Below, piece after piece: positions 30,833 through 40,655 of a stretch of DNA of 64,000 bases; position 1 is the stretch's first letter; each line of letters begins with the position of its first letter. The position numbers were made by a program, and so were the translations under genes. Location of the stretch: assembly GCA_963575745.1 (NCBI GenBank), contig CAUYUJ010005669.1:1021628-1085627 (forward strand). Direction: 5' to 3'. Below the pieces are notes generated by a model. That model saw nothing but the letters and a program-made list of their open reading frames with translations, was not told the DNA's origin and did no database searches. The DNA is from Prorocentrum cordatum (taxonomy: Eukaryota > Sar > Dinophyceae > Prorocentrales > Prorocentraceae).

Positions 30833-31856
30833 GCACCTCGGCGATGGACGGGGCGCGGCCGTGCTCGCCCAAGAGCGCGCCCGCCAGGTGCAGGGCCAAG
30901 CGCTGCCTCTCCTCTTGGGCGTCGGCCAGGAGCACCAGGCGCGCCGCGAGCTCAGGCCCCAAGGTCAATTATTTGTCCTGGTAATCCCAAAGTTGCCACG
31001 CTTGGCCGAGCAATTGCACGGCCCCCGTACCAGTCTCGCGGGTCTCGTCCCAGGTCACGGGGCTGATCGCATCGTCAGGCTCCCCGCCCAGATTGCCTGC
31101 TCTGGCGCCTATCCTGTCCAGCGCAGCGCCTGCCTCCTCCGCGAGAGTCGGTCCTCCGTCGCGGGTGGCCTCCAGCAGCACCTGCTCCAGCTCGAGCGCG
31201 GCCCCCTCTGCCTTGGCCTGGGTAAGCCGGGCCGAGACGTGGGACTTAAGGTAGTCGCTGGTCTCCTGGAGCGTGTCAAGTACGCCGCCATTCGGCAACT
31301 CATCGATCAGGGTCTGTCGTTTGATGGCCTCGGAGTGGTCGCACTGGCTGGAACTGCACACCCAGGGGGAATCTGCGTGGGCATCGAGGAGCCAAGAGTG
31401 GCCTGGACCCTGCACCGCTTCCCTCAAGTCGTTCTCCATCGCGGCGCATTGGATCTCGTCGTAAGCAGCCGGGGCATTCCAGTCGACCTCCGGCCCGGCA
31501 CAGCCCCCGCGCCTCGGCGGAGTCCCTGCGGCGGCCTTGGGTTGCGCCGGCGCGGCTCCTGCCTGCGCCTGGGCGGCCCCGGCTCGCTCGGATTCGCCCT
31601 CGCTCTTGCCCTGTGCGCGCAGCTGCTGCACGCGCCCGCCCACGTCCTTCGGCACCGCGCGGGTCCCAGACTTCAGGCCACCACGCTTGACCAGCTGGGC
31701 CTGCACGGCCCAGCGCAGGCCCCCCATGCCCTTGATGGCCTCGCGCGCGCGCCCGCCTCCCGGCGCCAGCCTTCTCGCCTGCCTCGGGCGGCGGGAAGCG
31801 CGCGCCTGGGAGACGTCCGGCATCTTGCCCTTCATCTCCCTCGGCGCCTCCAGCAC
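30690..31856 (-). pseudogene. Coiled-coil-like linker protein segment (giant element)
   Basis: One frame (31856-30969) has VDWNAPAAYDEIQCAAMEND and an Ala/Glu-rich helical part (AKAEGAALELEQVLLEATRD), ending at a TAA in front of a second frame. That frame (30968-30690) reads GPELAARLVLLADAQEERQR and is also helical. No catalytic motif is visible. I place it as a structural spacer in the polyprotein. Confidence 0.4.
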
Positions 31857-33587
31857 GGATCGGACCTTTCGGGCCTAGGCCGTGCAAACTGCGGTTGAAA
31901 AGCTTGCGCAGCTTTCGCTCGTTCTGGGGGATGCAGACGATCTGGCAATAGCCGCCAGGGTCGTATAAGTCGAAGACGTTCGGGAACTCGGAGGCTGCCT
32001 GGCCGCCAGGGCCCGCGGGGGCCAGCGCGCACAGCTTCAGGTCCTCCTTCCGGGGGTGCTGAGTGCCGAGAAGAAGACGCATCGCCCGGCGCTCTTCCCG
32101 TAGCTGCTCGCACCAAGCCGCGTTGAGCTCCTCCCACAGCCCGTGAACATACTTCGAGGGGTACTCGTCCTCGTCGTGCTCGCGTGACTTCCTCAGGCTC
32201 TCGAGCGCGGCGTGCCTCTCGGGTCCGTGTTGGCGCCCGTTGACGAGGCACCAGAACTTGATGGCGTTCTGGGCTTGTCGGTGCCATTGGCTGAACGCGA
32301 CGGGGCGCCGCGGTCGCGGCTCCAAATTGACTTCTGATGGCATCGCGTAGTCGTTGAAATCCTCACCCCGACATACTGGGAAGTCGGCCACGGACAAGCT
32401 CCAGTTGGGCAGCTCGAGGTGGTCCTTGCCCCGCAGGGGAAAATCGCCGATCCGCATGCCATCCTGTTCGTCACGGTCGTCGGGCACCCTACGGCCAGCA
32501 TTAAATGCTTGCTGTCCTCACAAGCCCAACGGAGACCGTGGAAAAGGTCGCGTCCGAGTGGCCCCTTGCAGATCTCGACCTCCGCGGTGTCGCACCCCCG
32601 CGCCAGGAGCACGCCCAACTCCTCAGCCTTCTTGATGGCTGCCAGTGTGCCCAGCTGCGCGACCTTACCATCGTCCCTCTGGATGAGCCCTTCTTGGATC
32701 GCATGCAGGAGCTGCTTGTGGTCCTCGCATTGCTGCGCCTGCCCCGCCTGCAGCGCGTGGGCATATGCCTGCATAGCTGCGGCGTCGCCGGCGGCACCCA
32801 CGGCCCCCTGTCGGTCGGGCTGCCCCGGGATCTGGACCGGACCCGCGTCCGCGTAGCTGCCTCGATTGACAAAGAGGCCGGCGACGCCCGCGACGCTCGG
32901 GAGTCCGAGCGGGACGGAGCTTGTCACACCGAACCTCAGACCCGCGGGCGAGACATGGCCAGGCGGTCGACCCGCAGGCGGTGTCTGCACGCTCGGGGAG
33001 GGCGCGTCTGCCGACGGAGTCGCGTCAGCAGCTGCTGCGTCGGCGGCCCTCGGAGCTGGCGGCTGCGCCTCAAGCTGCAGCAGCCCCGCCGCGGCCGGTC
33101 GAGGAGGAGTCGCACCAGATTGCCGGGCCCCTGCGATGCGCATCTGGGCCAGATGGCTCCTCCAGCGGCCCGCGTGCATGGAGCGCGCGCGCTCGTCATC
33201 CTCCGCCTCGGTATAGCTGGCCAGGTGATCCGCGCAGTGGGCGAGCCGCTCAACAACGGCACTGGTCTCCTCGTCGAAGCCCGAGGCGACGCACTGCAGG
33301 GCGTCGGCTTCATCGGACCCGCTGCCTCTGGCCTCGAGGTAGGAGCTTAGCATGGTCTCCCCCTGATCTAGGTCGTCGGCTTCGGACTCGTGGCCTTGCC
33401 CGTCGCCCCTCTCACGTGGCGGGTGCCGATCCGAGCGCGGAGGCGTCCGGGACGGAGACCTCCCGCTGCTGCTGCGTCGACTCCCCCTGGAAAGGGCCTG
33501 CGGCGACCCGCTGCGGTCCAGTCGCTTCCAGTGATCGTCCAGGCCCTTTATCGTGGCGTCGAGCTCGCTCCTCTCCCCGATTGGCAT
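31857..33587 (-). pseudogene. Gag-like region of the giant element
   Basis: Two overlapping frames that read naturally one after the other. The first (33587-32193) has a Ser/Arg-rich start, an Ala/Pro-rich middle and the helical QAYAHALQAGQAQQCEDHKQ with TLAAIKKAEELGVLLARGCD. The second (32487-31857) has WHRQAQNAIKFWCLVNGRQH and KYVHGLWEELNAAWCEQLRE, ending near RKLFNRSLHG. Position before the enzymatic domains suggests the structural (Gag) protein; there is no CCHC knuckle. The frame change near 32400 is a decay mark. Confidence 0.45.
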
Positions 33588-34440
33588 ATCTCCCGTGGCC
33601 GAGGCGGACCCCGCTGGATGCCAGTTGTTGATGGTGCTACCTCGGGTTCGGATGAGCTGCCATTGCCAGGCCCTGAGAGAACGATGCTTGCCCCCGACAG
33701 GCTTGCTTCACCAAGGTTGCAGCTTCTCCCACACGAGCTTGGGCAGTGCAGATCCCACCACGGCATCCCCATCTCGCGGGCGCCAGCCGGCGGATGGTAG
33801 AGGAGCTCCTCGAGGAAGCCCTGCGGCAGCCTGCCTGCTGCGCTGAGGGCGGGGTGAGCCTGCACCTCGTCCAGCTTCAGGGCGAAGTCGAGGCTGGCCC
33901 CCTCGGGGCCGTGAGTGACTCCAGCCCAGAGCGCCTCATCCTTCTTCTCGCTGCCCTCACGGCGCTGGCAGAGGAAGACGATCCACACGGCGCCGCTCGC
34001 CCAGTTCACGCGAGCCCTGATGAGGAGGTGCTTCAGGTCCCCGGAGTCCAAATCGTCCAGGTCGACGTCCTCGGGGCTCGGGGCCGGCGCGGGCACTGTC
34101 GGCGACTCGAAGCGCACCGACTGGAGGCCTCCCGCCGGGGCGGGCGAGCCGGGCCTGGGGGGAGCGGTGTACCCGCCACTCGCCAAAGCTGCTGGGACGC
34201 TGGCTCCCGGGCCCCTCCCGCCCCGCGCAACCCGCCAACGAATGCCGGCGAACACTCCTGTGGGGGGGCCGAGCGCCCTGCGGCACGTCCGGCCTCTCCG
34301 CCAAGATGGACAACGCAGAGAGACACTCCTGCCGAGGATCCGACCGCCTGGTGGAAGCAGGTGACGATCGAACACTTGTCACCGAGCCGGTCGGCTTTGT
34401 AGACCTGCTTGTGGTGCTCGCAGACACAAACCGTCGCGTT
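33588..34440 (-). pseudogene. Cys/His-rich protein segment (possible zinc finger)
   Basis: The 34440-34290 part reads CVCEHHKQVY, then CSIVTCFHQAV, then LCVVHLGGE, a C-x-C-E-H-H...C-x4-C...C-x2-H arrangement that could bind zinc. Next, in another frame, come DDLDSGDLKHLLIRARVNWA and LDFALKLDEVQAHP. Function unknown; a nucleic-acid-binding role would fit a retroelement. Confidence 0.4.
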
Positions 34441-34545
34441 CTTGCGCCGGCTGGCGGTGGCAAGTCTGAGGCCTGCCCGTCCTCCCAGAACAACGTTATG
34501 GGGGTCGTGTCGGCGGCGTCGCGACAGCCACCTCGATGAGGGCGC

Positions 34546-35271
34546 CTACCTGACCGGCCTCGCAGGGCCGCTCCTCGATCTCGACCGCGGATTCGGGTCT
34601 AGGAGCTCTGCAACTCCCCCAGCTACGCCTGGCTCTGCAGGGCCTGCCGATTCACGGCGGCGGCGTCGCCGGCGGCTGCAGCGCCCGCAGCAGCAAGCCA
34701 GGAAGAAGAGGTACATCAGGCACGCGGCGAACAGGCGGGCTCCGCCGGTGAGGGTCCGCCCCGTGAGGACGCAGAACTGGCAGGGGGTCAGCCGAGCGCG
34801 GGCGCCGATGTCGACGATGACCGCTGAATCGAAAGCCGCGTACTCCACGCAGTGGAGCTCCTTTTCGTCCTTGGGCAGGGAGTCTCCACGCCGGCACAGG
34901 TGCACCCACTGTCCCTGCTCGAGCGTCTGCCGGAGGGCTCTGCTGCTCGCTCCCTTGATCTTGTTGTACTGGACCCAGAGCCCCTTCTTGCCGACGCGCT
35001 CTGGTTCGTCGAACACCAGCCCAATCCGCGCCACGTGCCCGTCGAGCTTCACGAGGAGGTCGTTGGGCTTCCTGCCGGTCCCGCGAGCACGAACGGTCCT
35101 CTGGTAGAAGGAGGTCGTCGCGTTGGGGCCCCGTTGCAGGGCCGGCCCAGACGACCGCGACAGGCTACGGCGGCGCCGGTGGCAGAAGGCGGCCCACCTC
35201 TGCTTCGCCCGGCGGCTTCCGCGCGCAGCAGCAGCAGCAGCACGCGCGGCAGAAGCCAGCGGCTGCCCCAA
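34546..35271 (-). pseudogene. 5' protein of the giant element, second part, with hydrophobic Cys-rich end
   Basis: Reads SFYQRTVRARGTGRKPNDLL, VFDEPERVGKKGLWVQYNKI, WVHLCRRGDSLP and HCVEYAAFDSAVIVDIGARA. It ends with a hydrophobic LFAACLMYLFFLACCCG and an Arg-rich tail. It probably continues the 35710-35165 frame after a frameshift. A membrane-anchored accessory protein is possible. No enzyme motif. Confidence 0.5.
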
Positions 35272-35710
35272 TGATCCAGCAGACCCACGCGCACGGCGCG
35301 AAGATGGCCCGCAGGCTGTGCGCCGCCAGGGCGAGGGCGCCGGCGCAGCACAGGGCGACGAGGGTCCAGCCGACGATGGGCCAGGCGGCGCCGAACAAGC
35401 GCACGCCGCAGCTGTCGGTCAGGTACCAGACCCAGCCGCCGTCGGAGCGCAGCCAGCCAGCATCCTGTTGGGTTGAGACGGCGCCTTCGAGGTTCTCAAA
35501 AGAGCGTGCCCAGCCGCCCATCCCCTCGGCCTTCCAAGACCAGGTGTGGTTCCCCAGGTTCTCCCAGCTGAGATAGCCCAGGCCCCACCCCCCAATCCAG
35601 GAGGTGTCTGAAGTGCCGTTCGGGGTGGGAGGTTGGGCGGCGCCCTGGCGGGAAGGCCGGCGGCGCGGGTGGCGCGCCAGGCGGGATGAACCCTGCCGGC
35701 GGCAACCCAT
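35165..35710 (-). CDS. Trp/Gly-rich small membrane protein at the 5' end of the giant element
   Basis: 181 residues from the ATG at 35710, the first frame after terminal repeat A1. It has a basic N-terminus, then a Trp/Gly-rich part (WIGGWGLGYLSWENLGNHTW) and a long hydrophobic region (about residues 105-165) with at least two membrane-spanning-type stretches (AAWPIVGWTLVALCCAGALA and APCAWVCWIIGAAAGF), closing with a Cys run (CCCCCC). It may be the N-terminal half of a longer protein whose rest is in the 35271-34546 frame. Such membrane segments are unusual for a retrotransposon and might point to an envelope-like or targeting role; that is speculation. Confidence 0.5.
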   Translation of the reverse strand: MGCRRQGSSRLARHPRRRPSRQGAAQPPTPNGTSDTSWIGGWGLGYLSWENLGNHTWSWKAEGMGGWARSFENLEGAVSTQQDAGWLRSDGGWVWYLTDSCGVRLFGAAWPIVGWTLVALCCAGALALAAHSLRAIFAPCAWVCWIIGAAAGFCRACCCCCCARKPPGEAEVGRLLPPAPP

Positions 35711-36096
35711 GCTCGCCTGACCCTGACTCCGCTGGGCCCTCGTGGCCCCCTATCATCGGTCTCCCGTGGTGCCTTTGCGCAGCAGGGGGTCCTGGTCGGC
35801 GTCGTCGTAGTACGTCGGCCCGTAGTCCCAGGGCGTCCGCGGGGCGGGCCAGCCCGCTGCCGTGGCCAGCAGCGCGGTGGCCCGCAGCAGTGCGCGACTG
35901 GGGGTCCCTGGCGCCGCGCGCCGTGGACCTCCTCCCTGCGCGCGCCTGGCCACGGCTGGCAGCGGCAGGCCAGCCGCCCCCCAGCCGCGGGGCGCCCCGC
36001 GCAGTGACATGGCGCAGCCGCGCGCGGGCGCTCCGGGTTCGCCCCGGAGTGGGCCTCCGGGACGCCCTGGCCTCTGGGCCACCTGAGGCCTGCCCC

Positions 36097-36233
36097 CAGC
36101 TTGGCCCGGAAAGGCTTGAGCCCCAGAGGGGGGGGCGGGAGAGAGCAGGCAGAGGCAGGGGCAAGGACGAGAGGAGGACGGGCCCCCGCATTCCCGGGGC
36201 CAGGGAGAACCTAGCGTTTGACCAAACAACTAA
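36097..36233 (-). repeat. Split direct repeat A1 (element 5' end)
   Basis: 137 bp matching A2 at 17182-17318; both begin CAGCTTGGCCCGGAAAGGCT on the plus strand and end CTAA. Homology stops sharply after 36233, which I take as the element's 5' border. Confidence 0.88.
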
Positions 36234-36239
36234 CAGTGG

Positions 36240-36842
36240 GGGAGCGTCGGGGGACTGTCGAGCATACGTCGTTGTCCGCGTCGGGGGAGGGGGTGGCCCG
36301 GCGGTCGCTGGGCCCCAAACGCACCCGTTCTGTTGTGGAGGGGCTGCGGCCGGGAATGGGCCGTCGGGACTGCGGCTGCTCGGCGCGATAGCGTGCCAGG
36401 GGCCATTGCATTGGCCGCCGCTGATCCTGGTGCGGCGGCGGAGCGGGGCCGTCGTAGCCGGCGTAAGTGCCGTTGCGGCTATCGGAGCTGCGGCCCCTTG
36501 ATCGGCTGGTGTAGCTCTGGTAAGCGCAGCTACTTGGCGAGTTGCTGGGCGATCTACCGCCGCCACGAGGCGCCGCGACGGGATCGCCCCTGGGCGGGGC
36601 GGCCGGCGCGGTGCCGGCCGCCATCATGGGAGCGCGCTGCCGGGACAGAGCCCGCGCGTGGATGCATTGGAGCACTGGCGGCGCAAAAGGCTGGCAGTCC
36701 GGGAAAGCCTCGCGCCGGCCCTGGTCGCCCCTGCCCGGGCGGGCGGCGGGCCGCCGCATTGTCCGGCCCCGCATGTTCGGGGATCCACGGTCCGATGCCG
36801 TGGCCTGGACCCCGTGGCGGAAGGTGAAGAGGCCTTTCCCAG
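36240..36842. other. Region without a recognisable gene
   Basis: GC-rich flank of the giant element. Frames are open on both strands, but I find no domain or exon boundary. Confidence 0.45.
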
Positions 36843-36952
36843 AGGTGCTTAAGATCTTATAATAAGAACCTGGATCTTATATGCTATCATCATATGATGT
36901 TATAACTATATTAGTACTACAAAATGTAAGCATAGTATAATTTTTACACCGC
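36843..36952. other. AT-rich island
   Basis: A sharp drop in GC with GATCTTATAATAAGAACC and CATATGATGTTATAAC. A related motif, CTTATAATAAGATCC, occurs in the AT-rich stretch at 56500-56695. No gene is visible; these islands lie between or within gene models. Confidence 0.6.
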
Positions 36953-37019
36953 GATCACAAGTTGCAAGGGCGTCTCCAGCGAAACGAAAGAAAAGGAGGA
37001 AGGAAAGAAGGAAAAGGAG

Positions 37020-37198
37020 GGGGGAGGGAGGAGGGGAGAGGGGCGGAAGGAGGAGGAGGAGGAGGACGACGACGACGACGACGATCTCTGCTGTCCGCTG
37101 CGGCAACGGGGGCCCGAGACTCGCGCGGCGGGGCCCCGCGGCGGCGACCGGGCGCCGATCGCGCAGGTTGGCGTGCAGGCGCCCGACCTCCTCTTCCC

Positions 37199-37237
<39 letters not shown>

Positions 37238-37660
37238 CTCCTCCTCCTCGCACCCTCCTCCTCCTCCTCCTCCTCCTCCTCCCACCCTCCTCCTCCTCGA
37301 CTCCTCCTCTCCCATCCTTCGCCTCGACCTCCTCCTCCCCTTCCTCGAGATCCCCCTCCTCCTTGACCCCCTTTCCTAAACTCGACACCCTCCTGCTTTC
37401 CTATAACTCCTCCTCGACCTCGCCCTCTCCTCTTCCTAGCTGTTCTCCTCCTCCTCGAGGTCCTCCTCCTCGACCTCCTGTCCTCTCCTCCCACCCTCCT
37501 CCTCGACTTTCCCCCTCCGCCTCCTCCTCCTTCTCCTCCTCCTCCTCCGCCTCCCCCTCATGCCCGATCGCCCACCTCGGCGGGAATCTTCCTCCTCCTC
37601 CTCGACTTCCTCGTGTTCCCATTCTCCCTCCTCCTCTCTCCTCCCCTCTTTTCCGCCACG
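37020..37660 (+). repeat. GGA then TCG/TCC tract (strand-asymmetric repeats)
   Basis: Purine-rich GGA DNA at 37010-37070 passes into (TCG)n at 37200-37240 and CCT-rich DNA to about 37650. Typical of the intron-like pyrimidine tracts of this window; no exon is supported inside. Confidence 0.75.
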
Positions 37661-37830
37661 GCTCGAGGCCATGGAGTGGTTTGCCCTCCTTCGCCTTCCT
37701 GCGGCGCCCCCGCGGCTGCCCGAGCCGCGCTGGGCGCTGGCGCCAGGGATCCTCCCGATCCCCTGTGAGGCCCGCCCGCGCTGGGCACCCCGCGCCGTGG
37801 AGGTCGCGGACGGGTGCCTCCCCCAGTACT

Positions 37831-37860
37831 GGTACCTCCCCGCCGTGGCGGGGAGGTACC
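37831..37860. other. Perfect 14-bp hairpin
   Basis: GGTACCTCCCCGCC at 37831-37844 is followed after two bases by its exact reverse complement at 37847-37860. Nearby GGTACC sites recur. Could act as an RNA hairpin or recombination site. Confidence 0.8.
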
Positions 37861-37960
37861 CCGAGCATTGGTACCGATGGTACCCGCACATCGCCGATGG
37901 TACCCCAAGGCCTCGGAGCAAGCCGATTCTCCTGATTTGGCTGGACTCGGGCAGGTGCCC

Positions 37961-38000
37961 TTATATATATATATATATACATACATAACCTTACCCAAAA
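37961..38000. other. (TA)n and TACATACATA AT-rich island
   Basis: Short TATATA run followed by TACATACATA, like the islands at 41975-42060, 43550-43680 and 46900-47060. Confidence 0.7.
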
Positions 38001-38089
38001 CAAAACATATAGGTACCATATGTGTTGGTACGACGTGGAGTTGGTGGAGCGCGTCATGGCGCCGAGGCGCTGAAGGCAAAACCCGACCT

Positions 38090-38240
38090 CCTCTTCCTCC
38101 TCCTCCTTCTCCTCCTCCCTTCTCGGCGTCACCCCCTCGACATCCTCCTCCTCCTCCTCCTCCTCCTCCTCCTCCTCCTCCTCCCCCCTCTCCCTCCTCC
38201 CCCTCCCCCCTTCCATCTCCGTTTCCTCCTCATCCTCCTC
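38090..38240 (+). repeat. CCT-rich tract
   Basis: Long (CCT)n with CCCC interruptions, pyrimidine on the plus strand. No exon is seen immediately after it. Confidence 0.8.
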
Positions 38241-38393
38241 CTTCGTCACCGTGTACGATCTTAACATTTCCACGGCTCGAGTGAGCTAGCGACGTGTTTG
38301 CACACGGCCGCGCAACGCAGAATCCTGCGAAAAACAAAGCAACGACGGCGCCGAATTCAGCCGAATCGCCCGAGAAAGGTATTTAAAGCATGC

Positions 38394-38753
38394 CTATTGA
38401 TTCTCGAGATCAACCGCTTCCACGACCAAGGAAGCGATGTTCGAAGCAAAGGCCCACGGATACACCTTGCTCGGCTTCTGCGAGCTGGTTTTGGCGATGT
38501 GCTCATTCGGGTGCCTGGCCCCCCACCCTGAAATCAACTGGGCGTCAGTCCTGGGGCGCTTGCGCGGCTGGGCCTTTGCAAGCGGCTTCGCCTCACTGCC
38601 GAGCTCAGCAATCGCGGCAGCACGCGAGGCACCAAGCTTCCCGTTAGCCCGGGCATCGTGGCTAGTCCACACGATGATCGGCTTGAGGGAGGCGGAGCCG
38701 AAAAACGAAAGGAACGTGATGACCTTGCGCAGCTCCAGGAAGTCGATGACCTC
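38394..38753 (-). CDS. Terminal exon of an unidentified gene
   Basis: An AG acceptor after a pyrimidine tract (CCTCCGCCTACCCGCAG) precedes 38753, and the frame then runs 119 codons to a stop at 38394. The protein reads EVIDFLELRKVITFLSFFGS, then KPIIVWTSHDARANG, then a basic, Ala/Lys-rich region (KAQPRKRPRTDAQLISG). The basic stretch could be a nuclear localisation signal. Residue composition and the clean acceptor support coding; upstream exons were not found with confidence. Function unknown. Confidence 0.55.
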   Translation of the reverse strand, partial: EVIDFLELRKVITFLSFFGSASLKPIIVWTSHDARANGKLGASRAAAIAELGSEAKPLAKAQPRKRPRTDAQLISGWGARHPNEHIAKTSSQKPSKVYPWAFASNIASLVVEAVDLENQ

Positions 38754-39519
38754 CTGCGGGTAGGCGGAGGGGGGCGCGCGCGGGATCCCTCGCGAGAAGG
38801 CGTCGCCTCGGGCCCCAATTGCACCGAACTCATTCTAAGTTTACGGGTAGGCGGGAATGGGTGGGGCCCGCTGACTCGCACGACCTGGCTCGTATATATG
38901 CAACCACCGCCACCCAACAAACAACGCCCGAGAAGGCATCCCAAGATGGAGGCCCCTAAGACGGCGCACCGAGATGGAGGCCCCAAGAGGGGCCTGGTGA
39001 AGCAACGCGGCGACGACCCCCCCGGGCAGAGGCCCCCGCCCAGCCGCAAAGGACCCCCCCCAGGACGGCCCCCCATGACCGCCCACCCTTCTCAGAACAA
39101 AACTTCAAGGTTCCCCAGCGGCCCCAGGATGATTGTAGGTTCAGGACACCATCGTATTCTCGTCATCATCTCCCTCCTTCTCCTCCCACGTCCTCGCCTC
39201 CTGAACCCTCGTCCTTGTCCTCCTTCTCCCCCTCGTCGTCGTCGTCCTCCTCCTCATCGTCCTCCTCTCTCCCTGCTACTTTCCCCCCCATCCACCACCT
39301 CCCCCCACCCCCCACCCACCTCCCCGCATCCAACCCCTGCCCTCCGCTTCCTCTCGCCGTCCCCATCCTCCCCGTGCTCATCCTCATCGTCCTCATCCTC
39401 CGCCCCCTCCTCCTCCTCCCTCCTGGTCCTCCTCCTCCTCCTCCTCCTCCTCCTTCTCCTCCTCCTCCTCTTCCCCATCCCCCAACCGTCCCCGCCCGCC
39501 CCCCTTCGACCCCTCTCAG

Positions 39520-39777
39520 ATGGCGGCGCCAGCTGGTGCTGTCCCGTCAGCTGCTGCTGTTGCTGCTGATGCCCATCATGCTCATGTGTCGGGCATGGAC
39601 CCCCAGCTGGCCACTGACGACCGCCTGTGCAGACTAGGATGGTATTATGGCAACATGGTGGGATATACTGAGGGCTACGGGGATGCCGACAAAGCGGGAC
39701 TGGAGGACGGCCGAAAAGCTGCGATCAAGAGGAATATGGACGAGTACAATCGAGGCCTTGCCCGCGGCAGACTCGAG
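39520..39777 (+). CDS. First visible exon of an unidentified gene (MAAPAGAV...)
   Basis: A CCT-rich tract ends CCTCTCAG, and the exon begins with ATG at 39520. It reads an Ala-rich start, then DRLCRLGWYYGNMVGYTEGY and a Gly-x3-Gly-type helix (DADKAGLEDGRKAAIKRN) with YNRGLARGRLE. The end is unclear: a GA-type donor after GRLE at 39777 would keep phase with the next exon at 40099. A degenerate inverted copy lies at 40430-40592. Function unknown. Confidence 0.55.
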
Positions 39778-40098
39778 GAGTTGCCCTCCTCTCCTCATCC
39801 TCCTTCTCCCTCTCCCCCTCTCCTCCTTCCTCCTCCTCCTCCTCCTCCCCTCCTCTCCTCCTCCTCCTCATCCCTTCTCTCCCCTTCCCCATCCCCCCTC
39901 CCCCTCCTAAACCTCCCCCTCCTCCTCCTCCTCCTCCTCCTCCTCCTCCTCCTCCTCGTCCTCCTCCTCCCCCTCCTCCTCCTCCTCCTCCTCCTCTCCT
40001 CCCCCTCCTCCCCCGCTTCCTCCTCCTCCTCCTCCTCCTCCTCCTCCTCCTCCTCGCCCGCCAATCCCACCCCCCCTCCCATCCCCCGATCCCCGCAG

Positions 40099-40192
40099 GA
40101 GCGCGAGGCCATTCGGTCCCAGATCTTCGAGGCCAGCAAGAACGCGGACGAGGCACTGGCTGCGTTGCAGGCACCGCCAGGGGCCACCTGGG
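40099..40192 (+). CDS. Second visible exon of the same gene
   Basis: Preceded by a long CCT tract ending CCCCGCAG. It reads EREAIRSQIFEASKNADEAL followed by AALQAPPGATW, a helical segment. The 3' boundary is unknown. Confidence 0.5.
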
Positions 40193-40429
40193 CCCCCCTC
40201 CATCCTTCTCATTACTTAATAAGACTTCCTATTCCTGCTTGTCCTAAGGCCCCCCCCTCCCCTGCCCCCATCATGCTCGCGACAGCCGCCCCGAGGAGAG
40301 CCCCTCCCGGCCAAGGTCGCCCAGAGGATCGGCGGCGGCGAGTGCCCCAGGAGCCCTCCTTGACTTGCCCTCGGGGGGAAGAGGGGGAGGGGGTGGGGAA
40401 GGGGAGGATGAGGAGGCGTCAAATCCATC

Positions 40430-40592
40430 TTTGTAGTCATCCCTAGCCTTCAGTATATCCCACCATGTTGCCATACTAAACGGCACAAGCGATTGTCAGT
40501 GGCCATCGTGGAGGTCGCGGGTAGTCAGCTGGGCGTCAGCAGCAGCAGCAGCAGCAGCAGCAGAGCGGACATCATCAGCTGGCGCCGCCATC
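40430..40592 (-). pseudogene. Degenerate inverted copy of the 39520 exon
   Basis: On the minus strand CTCTCAG and ATGGCGGCGCCAGCTG are followed by a (CTG)n stretch, CTGACAATCGCTTGTGCCG and GGCAACATGGTGGGATATAC, all matching the plus-strand exon at 39513-39675. In-frame stops and a deletion of the TATTATGGC codons show it is not functional. The copied part includes the acceptor, so this was a DNA-level duplication. Confidence 0.75.
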
Positions 40593-40623
40593 TGAGAGGG
40601 GGGTAAGTGGGATGGGGAGGTGA

Positions 40624-40655
<32 letters not shown>

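Larger units (their letters stand above)
16948..36233 (-). mobile_element. Decayed giant tyrosine-recombinase retroelement (DIRS/PAT order) with split direct repeats
   Basis: In minus-strand order: A1 (36233-36097), 5' membrane proteins, Cys/His protein, Gag-like frames, methyltransferase-like domain, reverse transcriptase, RNase H, C5-methyltransferase-like domain, tyrosine recombinase, then B1 (17476-17322), A2 (17318-17182) and B2 (17103-16948). A1 and A2 are each 137 bp and agree at about 126 positions by hand; B1 and B2 are about 155 bp and roughly 85-90% alike. A1-genes-B1A2-B2 is the split-direct-repeat architecture described for PAT/Ngaro-type elements, and the Gag-RT-RH-methyltransferase-recombinase order is that of DIRS elements. 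Many frameshifts and stops, plus internal insertions at 20.3-23.96 kb and 25.21-25.40 kb, mark it as inactive. The exact outer limits are uncertain by a few bases. Confidence 0.82.
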
